Positions 1 to 6,731 of a stretch of 64,000 nucleotides of DNA are shown here, one piece after another (positions within the stretch are counted from its first letter, which is position 1; every line of letters begins with the position of its first letter). Below the pieces are notes generated by a model that had not been told where the DNA came from, ran no database searches, and saw only the letters and a list, made by a program, of their open reading frames with translations. This stretch comes from Sphingomicrobium arenosum (GTDB lineage Bacteria; Pseudomonadota; Alphaproteobacteria; Sphingomonadales; Sphingomonadaceae). The translations under genes and the position numbers were made by a program. The stretch lies in NCBI RefSeq assembly GCF_026157085.1, contig NZ_JANPVN010000001.1, forward strand, positions 1-64,000, in the 5' to 3' direction.

Positions 1-76
1 GTCATGGACTGAACGCGTGCGTCAAAGACCGAGCTGCGCGCAAAGTGAGGAAAGTGCGACTTAGTCTGACAGCACC
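1..76 (+). mobile_element. 3' end of an IS6-family element (first copy, cut by window edge)
   Basis: These 76 bases align almost base for base with the right end of the intact IS6-family element at 2288-2364. They include the last transposase codons (Val-Met-Asp-stop here, Val-Met-Asn-stop there) and the terminal AGTCTGACAGCACC. The two differ at roughly one base in eight, so this is a diverged relative rather than a fresh copy. It has the same orientation as the intact copy, which gives two direct IS6 ends around the Rhs fragment. The rest of the element lies outside the window. Confidence 0.8.
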
Positions 77-1141
77 GCCATTTTCCCCTTCTGACATCGC
101 TGGTTGATCGCACGCCGTTCCTTGAGCGAGGGGCGCGAACCTTTCTGCATGATCCGCTGGGTCGACTCTATCGGGTGACGAGCGGGGGGGCGGATACGGT
201 CTTCCTGTGGGATGGCGATGAGTTGGTCATGGAGCTGGCGGGCGCGAGCGGCGACATCATCCGCCGCCATGTGCATGGCGCGAGCGTCGATGATCCGGTG
301 GTGACCTATGAGGGTTTGGGCACTTCGCTCGGGGCGCTGTCGCATCTGGTCGCGGATCGGCAGGGAAGTATCGTCGCGCTGGCGGATCGGTACGGCGCGC
401 TTCAGACCATCAACAGCTACGACCCCTATGGCGTGCCCGAGACGCGCGATGCGGCGGGGGATGTGGTGACGAGCCGGCTGGTGAGTGGGCGGTTTGGGGA
501 TACCTGAGCAGCGCATCGTGCCGGGGGCACGAGCGAAGCGCAAGCAGGTGTGGCTGCCCGAGCTGGGGCTGTGGCACTATAAGGCGCGGCTCTATCACCC
601 GACGCTGGGGCGGTTCCTGCAGACCGATCCGATTGGCTATGAAGGAGGAATTAATCTATACCGCTATGCTGTCAACGACCCGATCAACTTCCCCGACCCC
701 ACTGGGCACAACCCTGCGGCGGCATGCGTAGCTCCCGGCGTCAATATAGTCTGCGCGAAAACCGTTGAAATAGTTATCACTACTGCGGTGATAATCGGTG
801 GGTTCGTAATATCTCAGATAACGGACTCGGGAGAGGCGTCTGATCCTCAGACAGAGGGCGAAGGTTACGAATTAGAAGACACGAGGAGCGGCGATCGGCC
901 AGCGGAGGAGGGACGAAACAAGCGTAGGGGATCAGCCCCAACGGACAAACCAAAAGGAACTAAACCTATTGATAAAGCTGGGATAGATAGGGAGGACCTC
1001 CACGCCATTAAAGACGATATCGGTGCTGCTCCAGATGATTATGTAGGTATCAGTCCGGATGGCGGAATAATCACTACGAATCCAGAGAACGGGGAGGCTG
1101 TTCACAATGGCAATATCGAGGACTGGGGAATTGAGCGATAA
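77..1141 (+). pseudogene. Rhs/YD-repeat protein C-terminal tip with putative toxin domain, 5' truncated and frameshifted
   Basis: Frame 1 is open from the IS6 end at 77 to a stop at 507 and reads as a typical Rhs core end (DPLGRLYRVTSGGAD, then DGDELVMEL, then DRQGSIVAL, then YDPYGVPETRD). The family then continues in another frame from about 545 with LPELGLWHYKARLYHPTLGR, FLQTDPIGYEGGINLYRYAV and NDPINFPDPTG, the conserved end of an Rhs core. The frames are separated by about 37 extra bases at 505-544. After the core comes a hydrophobic stretch, a charged linker and a C-terminal domain of about 60 residues (KPIDKAGIDREDLHAIKDDI onward) that ends at 1141. By family knowledge such tips carry toxins. 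The domain resembles small polymorphic-toxin domains, but I cannot name its activity. The upstream part of the gene is missing, replaced by the IS6 end. GC falls sharply from about 640 on, as is usual for exchangeable Rhs tips. As it stands the toxin cannot be made as a full Rhs protein. Confidence 0.8.
505..544 (+). repeat. 37-bp extra segment with a perfect 7-bp hairpin, breaking the Rhs core
   Basis: The Rhs core normally has one codon between the Tyr-Thr of GRFxYT and the Gln before WLPELG. Here 40 bases lie between the matching positions, so about 37 are extra, which shifts the frame by one. The insert contains TCGTGCC-GGG-GGCACGA at 516-532, a perfect inverted repeat with a 3-nt loop. 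It could be a small REP-like palindromic insertion or the scar of an excised element. Confidence 0.55.
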
Positions 1142-1520
1142 ATCTTTTGTTCCGAAATCCGAGAACGATGTAGAATTTAGCTGCCAGATTTGGTTGGCCG
1201 ATAGGCGTTTTAAGGATGGAGTTCGAAATCTAAGTATAGAGGTCTCAAACTATTGGTCAGTTGGTGATACCAATACTAAAACCGGTAAAATTAGGCTCGA
1301 ATCCTATCTAAATATAAAATTAGGAGATGAATCAAATCTATTAAGAATTTTGCCTAAGTTTAAGGAGTTTGTCAAGGATGAGATAATTGATGAAACCTCT
1401 GGTTCAAGGGTTGTTCTGAATTTAACTGTTCCTAGTATCATGAACTCGTATCTTGTCCCCAAGGAGATAAGCGATATGGCCAGAGAATTCGCGGTGGAAT
1501 TCAATATAAGACTTATTTGA
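1107..1520 (+). CDS. Putative immunity protein of the Rhs tip toxin
   Basis: This 137-residue protein starts inside the last 35 bases of the toxin frame. Its ATG has a good ribosome binding site (GGGGAG, 10 bases upstream). It has no signal peptide or membrane segment and I do not recognise its family. The gene is strikingly AT-rich compared with nearly everything else in the window and shares that bias with the toxin domain. The arrangement, a small cytoplasmic protein encoded immediately after and overlapping an Rhs C-terminal domain, is the standard toxin-immunity layout. The assignment therefore rests on position and composition, not on a recognised fold. The gene is intact although the Rhs gene is broken, so it may survive as an orphan immunity gene. 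Confidence 0.55.
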   Translation: MAISRTGELSDKSFVPKSENDVEFSCQIWLADRRFKDGVRNLSIEVSNYWSVGDTNTKTGKIRLESYLNIKLGDESNLLRILPKFKEFVKDEIIDETSGSRVVLNLTVPSIMNSYLVPKEISDMAREFAVEFNIRLI

Positions 1521-1528
1521 TTCGAGCG

Positions 1529-2364
1529 GGTCTCGTCAGACCAAATGCATCGTCCGTTAAGGAGGGCAGGGTAGGGCGGCACGATGCCCCGTCCCAGAGG
1601 GCTTGGCTCGCCGTTCCGCTACTTCAACTCTTCGCCCGAGGTCATCCGCCTGGCGGTGATGATGTACGTGCGGTACCCGCTGTCGCTGCGCAACGTCGAA
1701 GACCTGCTGTTCGAGCGCGGGATCGACATCGCTCACGAGACCGTGCGCTGCTGGTCGAACCAGTTCGTCCCGCTCTTCGCCGGCGATATTCGCCGCCAGC
1801 GGGTCAGTCGTATGCGCGGGTTCAAGCATTGGAAGTGGCACCTCGACGAGATGGTCGTAAAGGTGAACGGCAAGCAGCATTATCTCTGGCGCGCCGTCGA
1901 TCACGAAGGCGAGATCCTTGAGAGCTATGTCACGAGGGAGCGCGACAAGCAGGCTGCGCTCCGCTTCATGAAGAAAGCGCTGAAGCGTCACGGTCCCGCC
2001 GAAACGATCGTCACCGACGGGCTCCGCTCCTACGGTGCGGCGATGGATGAGCTTGGTAATGCCGGCCGCCGGGAGGTCGGTCGGCATCTCAACAACCGCG
2101 TCGAGAACAGTCATCTGCCGTTCCGACGAAGGGAGCGAGTGATGCAGCGATTTCGCCAAATGAAGTCGCTGCAGAAGTTTGCCAGCGTCCACGCCAACGT
2201 CCACAACCACTTCAATACCGAACGCCACCTCGTAGATCGAACCACGTACAAACAGCGCCGCTCGGCAGCCCTTGCCAAGTGGCAGCTGGTCATGAACTAA
2301 ACCCGTGCATCAAAGACCAAGTTGCGCACGAAGTGAGGAAAGTGCGACTTAGTCTGACAGCACC
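1529..2364 (+). mobile_element. Intact IS6-family insertion sequence
   Basis: The element is about 836 bp, in the normal size range for IS6. The left end (GGTCTCGTCAGACCAAATG at 1529) is an imperfect inverted match to the right end (AGTCTGACAGCACC at 2351-2364): both share GGT, GTCAGAC and AA in register. No matching 8-bp target duplication is visible (TTCGAGCG before, CATTCTAG after), so the element probably arrived by recombination or its flanks have since rearranged. It separates the immunity gene from a truncated recombinase gene on the other side. Confidence 0.8.
1584..2300 (+). CDS. IS6-family DDE transposase
   Basis: This 238-aa protein is full length for the IS6 (IS26/IS6100) transposase family. 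The N-terminal region holds the helix-turn-helix segment (RYPLSLRNVEDLLFERGIDI), followed by the catalytic core. The likely triad is Asp88 in WHLDEM, Asp145 in VTDGLRSY and Glu174 in NNRVENSH. The C-terminal part is basic (PFRRRERVMQRFRQM). The ATG at 1584 starts MPRPRGLGSPF, which suits the family. No frameshift or stop is present, so the enzyme looks functional. Two other ends of related elements lie in the window (1-76 and 12621-12763), so this family has been active here repeatedly. Confidence 0.9.
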   Translation: MPRPRGLGSPFRYFNSSPEVIRLAVMMYVRYPLSLRNVEDLLFERGIDIAHETVRCWSNQFVPLFAGDIRRQRVSRMRGFKHWKWHLDEMVVKVNGKQHYLWRAVDHEGEILESYVTRERDKQAALRFMKKALKRHGPAETIVTDGLRSYGAAMDELGNAGRREVGRHLNNRVENSHLPFRRRERVMQRFRQMKSLQKFASVHANVHNHFNTERHLVDRTTYKQRRSAALAKWQLVMN

Positions 2365-2536
2365 CATTCTAGGGAAGGTGGGGTGCGGATTAGCGCCTCA
2401 AGCGTGAGTTTCGGTGACTGCCTGCCATCGAGAATTTCCTGCTGGATGTCGGGTGCCAAGAAGGCGAGGCGCAAAATCCGTCGGTCATAGCGTCCGGCTG
2501 GAAGAGCCTTTAGCACAGGCGCACAAGCAAAATGAC
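2365..2536 (-). pseudogene. C-terminal fragment of a serine site-specific recombinase, truncated by the IS6 element
   Basis: Read on the minus strand, the segment abutting the IS6 right end translates as RYDRRILRLAFLAPDIQQEI, then LDGRQSPKLTLEALIRT, then PPSLEW. This matches the conserved stretch near the C-terminus of large phage-type serine recombinases (LRLAFLAPDI, ILxGRQPxxLTLExL, PLxW). The frame is cut at the IS6 boundary at 2364, and the upstream part dissolves into unrecognisable sequence, so only about 55 codons survive. It marks an old integrase-bearing element. The call is from memory of the motif and has not been aligned. Confidence 0.5.
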
Positions 2537-2745
2537 ACCGAAAGAGAAACAGGTAAAATTCTAGAAATACCCACGTGGCTCCTTAGGAACAGCTATGGCA
2601 TCAGATCACCACATGAGCCTGATGTCCGCAATGGGGTCGTTAGCGGACATTAGGAATGATGCGGGCTCGAGCGGCTGATTTCTGGGGAACCGACTCCAAG
2701 AACGGACAGTCGGCTATCGGCCCAAACCTAGTCGGAAGAGTCATG
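2537..2745. other. Gene-free stretch without recognisable content
   Basis: About 200 bases between the recombinase remnant and the end of the first Crp/Fnr gene. An open frame crosses it on the plus strand but its translation looks random and matches nothing I know. I see no clear promoter, repeat or terminator. Confidence 0.4.
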
Positions 2746-3489
2746 CTAACCGAAGGGCTGTTGGAGCTTCAGGTCGCCTTCCCCATAGAGGTAGTCACCA
2801 CGGAATTCGCCGAGGCGGCGTAATCCATCTTCGTCAAGGATGCGCATGCCGCCGGCTCCCTCGCTGGCGGCGACGAGGCCGCGGTCGCGCAGGAGCTTGA
2901 AGGTGCGGTTGGCATGGACGGGGGAGACGCCGCAGGCCTCGGCGAAATCGGACTGCTTGAGCGGGACCGGGAAAAAGGTGCCGTCATAGCGTTCGATGAA
3001 GCGCATGCGCTCGATCAGTTCGCAGATGAAATGGGCGATGCGGCCCTCGGCGGAGAGGCGGCCCAATCGGAAGATCCACTCGCGGATCATCGCGGCGTCG
3101 AGCAGGGTGGAGAACCACAGGATGCGGGTGAGGCGCGGATTGCCGTCGATCAGCTCGCGCAGGCGGTCGTGGCGAAAGATCGCGACCTTGGCGCGGTCCA
3201 GGGGGACGACGTCATGGTCGAGCCGCTTCATCGGGAAACTGTGCAAGTCGACCCAGTCGCCAGGGACCTGGAAACCGACCGACTGGCGATAGCCGCGCTT
3301 GTCGTCGAGATAGCGCGCCATGTAGCCGTCGACGAGATAATAGCTCACCTCGACCTCCTCGGCGCGCGACACGAGGCGGCGGGGTCCTTCGACCTCGATG
3401 ACATCTTCGATGGCGGTTTCGAGGGCGGCGCGGTCGTCGACCGATATGGCATCGCGCAGCCGACCCTTCAGGAAGAGTTCGGTAATCAT
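2746..3489 (-). CDS. Crp/Fnr-family transcriptional regulator (copy 1)
   Basis: A 247-aa regulator starting at MITELFLKG. An upstream in-frame ATG would add 10 residues but the paralogue at 8912-9652 begins at the matching Met. Residues 1-140 form the cNMP-binding-like jelly roll (YYLVDGYMARYL, then QVPGDWVDLHSFPMKRLDHD). There follows a long dimerisation helix and a winged helix-turn-helix (LKQSDFAEACGVSPVHANRT, FKLLRDRGLV). The fold is that of sphingomonad Crp/Fnr proteins; I see no Cys cluster for an iron-sulfur centre, so an FNR-type oxygen sensor is unlikely. It is divergent from the glycosyltransferase gene at 3641, with a palindromic site between them (3563-3577). It is clearly paralogous to the regulator at 8912-9652. 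Ligand unknown. Confidence 0.85.
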   Translation of the reverse strand: MITELFLKGRLRDAISVDDRAALETAIEDVIEVEGPRRLVSRAEEVEVSYYLVDGYMARYLDDKRGYRQSVGFQVPGDWVDLHSFPMKRLDHDVVPLDRAKVAIFRHDRLRELIDGNPRLTRILWFSTLLDAAMIREWIFRLGRLSAEGRIAHFICELIERMRFIERYDGTFFPVPLKQSDFAEACGVSPVHANRTFKLLRDRGLVAASEGAGGMRILDEDGLRRLGEFRGDYLYGEGDLKLQQPFG

Positions 3490-3558
3490 CCACGTTCTTT
3501 TTCTGTTCGAACAGGGCATGGCGCAGCCCTTCCTCGGTTGACAATATGGGCCAAGGGT

Positions 3559-3577
3559 CGAGGACTAAATGTTAGTC
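3559..3577. promoter_or_regulatory. Palindromic operator candidate GACTAA-ATG-TTAGTC with the shared CGAGGACTAA motif
   Basis: A perfect 6-bp inverted repeat with a 3-bp spacer at 3563-3577, in the 151-bp gap between the divergent Crp/Fnr gene (start 3489) and glycosyltransferase gene (start 3641). The 10-mer CGAGGACTAA (3559-3568) recurs at 10497-10506, in the other divergent promoter region of this locus. The sites sit 70-88 and 45-63 bases upstream of the respective minus-strand start codons. It is a plausible binding site for one or both Crp/Fnr paralogues. Confidence 0.5.
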
Positions 3578-3640
3578 GGTTTTTACCCGAAACGACCGGT
3601 TTCGGCGGAGCGGAAAGGGGTGGCGGGGGATTGAAGCCCC

Positions 3641-4774
3641 ATGGTCGCCTTCTCTCCACGCCCGCGGCGCATCGCGGTGATCGCGCATGCGCGATTCCCC
3701 ATCGCGGCGCCCTTCAAGGGCGGAATGGAAGCGCATACGCATGCGCTGGTGCGCGGGCTGTTGGCGAGGGGGCATGAAGTGCGGCTGTTCGCGTCGGGCG
3801 ACAGCGATCCCTTGCTGCCTCTCGAGCCGGTGTGCGAGCGGCATTACGAGGCGGACATGCCATGGGCACGGTGGCGCCACCATCCTCAATTTGCCGAACG
3901 GCAGTCCCGGATTTTCGCAGAGGCGTGGGAGGGTGCCCACCGGTTCATGCCCGACATCGTCCATAACAACAGCCTGTTCGCCGAGCTGCCGCGATGGGCG
4001 GCGCGCGATGGAGCGGCGATGCTGTCGGTGCTTCACGTGCCGCCCTTCCCTCGATTGCATGATGCCGTGACGGCGATGCGCGACGAGCCGAGGCAGCGGT
4101 TCGCGACGGTGAGTGCGGCCCAGTTGGCGCATTGGGCGCCGGGCGGGCACCGCCATTTCGCCGCGGTGCCGAACGGGATCGATCTTGCCCGGTGGCCCGT
4201 CGGGGGCGGGCAGCGGCGCGGCGCGATCTGGGTCGGCCGGATCACGCCGTCGAAGGGAACGGCGATGGCGTGCGAGGCGGCGGTGCGCGCCGGGATAGGG
4301 CTCACTTTATACGGGCCGGTCGAGGACGAGATCTATTTCGACCAGCAGGTGGCGCCATGGCTGGGACAAGGCGTGCGCCATGCTGGCGAGCAGCCGGCGC
4401 AACGGTTGGCCGAGGCCTATGGCGCGGCGGAGGTGGCGTTGGTCACGCCTTGCTGGGACGAACCCTTCGGGCTGGTCGCGGCCGAGGCGCTCTCTTGCGG
4501 GACGCCAGTTGCCGGCTTCGATCGGGGCGCGATTGCCGAAGTGGTGGGCGAGGCGGGGTGCCTCGTCGCTGAAGGGGATGTCGAGGGGCTGGCGCAGGCG
4601 ATCCATGAAGCCCGGCAGGTGCGCCGCTCGACCTGTGTCGAACGAGCCCGTCGATTCAGTCATGATGCCATGCTGGCGGGCTATGAGGCGCTTTATGAGG
4701 CGGCCATCTCCGGTGCGGTAGCGGCTTCCGCTTCGGCTTCGAGCTGCGCGAGCACGATCGCTGAACTTGCGTAG
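3641..4774 (+). CDS. Glycosyltransferase family 4 (GT-B fold)
   Basis: A 377-aa cytoplasmic GT-B enzyme. The N-terminal donor-fold start reads RRIAVIAHARFPIAAPFKGG followed by MEAHTHALVRGLLARGHEV, the acceptor-side Gly-rich loop of this family. The C-terminal half has WVGRITPSKGTAMACEAAV and the nucleotide-sugar site DEPFGLVAAEALSCGTPVAG, with the E-x7-E pair. It probably transfers a hexose from an NDP-sugar. The acceptor cannot be told from sequence. The gene is divergent from the Crp/Fnr regulator and shares the palindromic promoter site. Its last 82 bases overlap the convergent GT2 gene, and its C-terminal tail is low complexity (AVAASASASS). Confidence 0.85.
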   Translation: MVAFSPRPRRIAVIAHARFPIAAPFKGGMEAHTHALVRGLLARGHEVRLFASGDSDPLLPLEPVCERHYEADMPWARWRHHPQFAERQSRIFAEAWEGAHRFMPDIVHNNSLFAELPRWAARDGAAMLSVLHVPPFPRLHDAVTAMRDEPRQRFATVSAAQLAHWAPGGHRHFAAVPNGIDLARWPVGGGQRRGAIWVGRITPSKGTAMACEAAVRAGIGLTLYGPVEDEIYFDQQVAPWLGQGVRHAGEQPAQRLAEAYGAAEVALVTPCWDEPFGLVAAEALSCGTPVAGFDRGAIAEVVGEAGCLVAEGDVEGLAQAIHEARQVRRSTCVERARRFSHDAMLAGYEALYEAAISGAVAASASASSCASTIAELA

Positions 4775-5616
4775 GGTTGGTCCGCCTGCTGGCGGGTGAG
4801 CGCGAGATCGTCTTCGCAGGTGTCGCGCAGCCGCTGCCAGCGGCCATCGATGGGGGCGGCGAGGCCCATCAGGCGAAAGCAGCGCAACCAATGCTCCATC
4901 GTGTGATGGCCCCATTTGTCGCGAAAGCGCTCGGCGTTGGCGATCACGCTGTCGAGATGGTGGACGGGTGGCATGTGGTGGGGGTGGTACTGGTGATAGG
5001 CGCGCGCGCCGCGGGTCCACCAGAAAGCGAGGCCCGCCGCATCGGCCATGCGCCCGAAGTCGGTATCCTCGCCGCCATAGCCGTCATAGCTTTCGTCGAA
5101 CCCGCCGACGCGCGCCCAATCCTCGCGCGACAGGCTGAAGTTTAGCGACCAGAAGCAGCGATAGTCGTGGCACGGGCCGAGCGGATCGACGGGCGGGCCG
5201 GCGCGATCGCGATGTTCGACCGAGAGGGCGTCGAAGCGCTCCCAGTCGATGCCGCTGTCAGTGATGCCGCGAGGTAGGTAGCGAACCTCGCCCATGAGGA
5301 TGCCGCCCGCGTCCGCGAGCCTTGCGTAGTCGCCAATGAGGTGCGGGGAAGGGATGCAGTCGACATCTAAGAAGATGAGGAGTTCACCGCGCGCCGCCGA
5401 GGCGGCGATGTTTCGCGCCTTTGCAAGCGGGAGACCTTCCCCTGGCACGAAGATCTGGCGGATCGGGAAGTCGGTGTCGGGCAGGTCGTAAAGATCGTCC
5501 TGCATGACGCCGATGACGAGTTCATCGGGCTGCAACAGCGAGGCGCGCAGGCCGCGAACGAGAAAGTCGAGATGATCGGCGCGCCCGGCGCCGATGGTGC
5601 AGACGCTGATCTTCAC
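4693..5616 (-). CDS. Glycosyltransferase family 2 (GT-A fold)
   Basis: I choose the GTG at 5616 (VKISVCTIGAGRADHL), which overlaps the stop of the upstream gene by four bases (GTGA), giving 307 aa. A longer frame upstream is only the shadow of that gene. GT-A motifs: GLPLAKARNIAASAARGELL, then IFLDVDCIPSPHLI with the DVD metal site, then a galactosyltransferase-like C-terminal block (FWSLNFSLSREDWARVGGFD, then YGGEDTDFGRM) with the ED acid region. The C-terminal end carries an Ala/Glu-rich tail. It is the third gene of a translationally coupled set (SPS-like, GT28, GT2), so the three probably build one glycoside or glycan. The 3' end overlaps the convergent GT4 gene. Confidence 0.85.
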   Translation of the reverse strand: MKISVCTIGAGRADHLDFLVRGLRASLLQPDELVIGVMQDDLYDLPDTDFPIRQIFVPGEGLPLAKARNIAASAARGELLIFLDVDCIPSPHLIGDYARLADAGGILMGEVRYLPRGITDSGIDWERFDALSVEHRDRAGPPVDPLGPCHDYRCFWSLNFSLSREDWARVGGFDESYDGYGGEDTDFGRMADAAGLAFWWTRGARAYHQYHPHHMPPVHHLDSVIANAERFRDKWGHHTMEHWLRCFRLMGLAAPIDGRWQRLRDTCEDDLALTRQQADQPYASSAIVLAQLEAEAEAATAPEMAAS

Positions 5617-6731
5617 GAGGCGCGCACCTCGGTCTGCGGAGTTTCGGCCCAGAGGTCGCGCGCGGTGCGGTCGATCCAGCGGGCGGCGGCGGTGGCAGCA
5701 CCGGGGTCGAACAGGCTCTGCTGGCGCGAGACGTCGAGCTCGAAGGCAGCGGCGACGGCGGCCTTCCAGCTTGCGGCATCGGCGGGCCAATCGCTAGGCG
5801 CGATGGCGACCTGCGCCCGGGCGAGCGCCTCGCACTTGCGATGCTGTTCAGCGAAGTAGCGCCACTCCGGCACCACGATCCACGGACGGCCGAGCGCAAG
5901 AACCTGATGCACGGTGCTGTTGCCGGCCGAGGAGACAATCAGGTCGGCGGCAGCGAGCCATTCGGGGACATTATCGACCCAGCCAAGATGGCGCAGGTTG
6001 CCCGGGGCGGTCTCGTGCCATTCGTGGCGCACCTTGCCGAGCGTGATCCACTGCATGTTGGGGTGCGCGCGTGCGGCGAGGGTAAGCGGGGTGGCGGGAA
6101 GGCCTTCGCCGCCCCCGCCACCGAGCACGACAGCGACGCGTTGCTCGGGATCAATGCCAAGGGATCGGCGCGCATTGTCGCGAGCCAAGGTCAACGGACT
6201 CACGCCGACGCCGGGGAAAAACCGGGTCTTTTCCGCCCAGCGCTTGCGATCGGGCTGGTCGAGCGCTTCATGATAGGGAGCGAGGAGGCCGACGGCGCCG
6301 TCATAGGCGCTGGCATGCCCCTCGTCGCACCGATCACCATGCTGGAGAACGCAGACGTGCGGCACCGATGCGATGCGAGCGAATTGTGCAAGCTCGGCGC
6401 TCACGTCGGTAATGAAGAGCGCGGGGGATCGCTGCTCGAACCATTGCGACAGGGTGGCAATGGCGCGGGTGATGCCGGGCCAGCCGACGGGGGCGCAGTG
6501 GAGGTTGGCTGGCGTCGCAAGGTCAGCCATGGCGGGGGCTTCATCGCCCTGCGGTTCGAAGAGCGAGGGGAGGATGACCGTCTCGACAGCTGGCGCGAGC
6601 GGGACGGCGTCGTCGAAGCGCGCGGAGAAAAGGGTTACGGGGCGCGATTTCACCAGTTCGGCGCTGATCGCGGCGGCGCGATTGAGGTGGCCGCGGCCCT
6701 GGTGATGGACGAAATAGCCGATCGGCTTCAT
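5613..6731 (-). CDS. MurG/GT28-like glycosyltransferase
   Basis: A 372-aa GT-B enzyme. The N-terminus MKPIGYFVHHQGRGHLNRAA is the family's Gly-rich HGxGHxxR loop. The C-terminal domain contains VAVVLGGGGGEG, then GWVDNVPEWLAAADLIVSSA, then GNSTVHQVLALGRPWIVVPE, the nucleotide-sugar binding pattern of MurG-like and UGT proteins. It starts at an ATG that overlaps the stop of the SPS-like gene (ATGA), and its own stop overlaps the GT2 start (GTGA), so the three are translationally coupled. The substrate is unknown; it is not MurG itself, since cell-wall gene context is absent. Confidence 0.8.
   Translation of the reverse strand: MKPIGYFVHHQGRGHLNRAAAISAELVKSRPVTLFSARFDDAVPLAPAVETVILPSLFEPQGDEAPAMADLATPANLHCAPVGWPGITRAIATLSQWFEQRSPALFITDVSAELAQFARIASVPHVCVLQHGDRCDEGHASAYDGAVGLLAPYHEALDQPDRKRWAEKTRFFPGVGVSPLTLARDNARRSLGIDPEQRVAVVLGGGGGEGLPATPLTLAARAHPNMQWITLGKVRHEWHETAPGNLRHLGWVDNVPEWLAAADLIVSSAGNSTVHQVLALGRPWIVVPEWRYFAEQHRKCEALARAQVAIAPSDWPADAASWKAAVAAAFELDVSRQQSLFDPGAATAAARWIDRTARDLWAETPQTEVRAS

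Noticed and set aside
1521..2372. 8-bp target-site duplication around the intact IS6 element
   Set aside because: Flanks TTCGAGCG and CATTCTAG do not match, nor do the flanks of the other IS6 end at 77-84.
2414..2653. 79-codon plus-strand frame
   Set aside because: The opposite strand carries a recognisable recombinase fragment here, and the translation has no resemblance to any protein.
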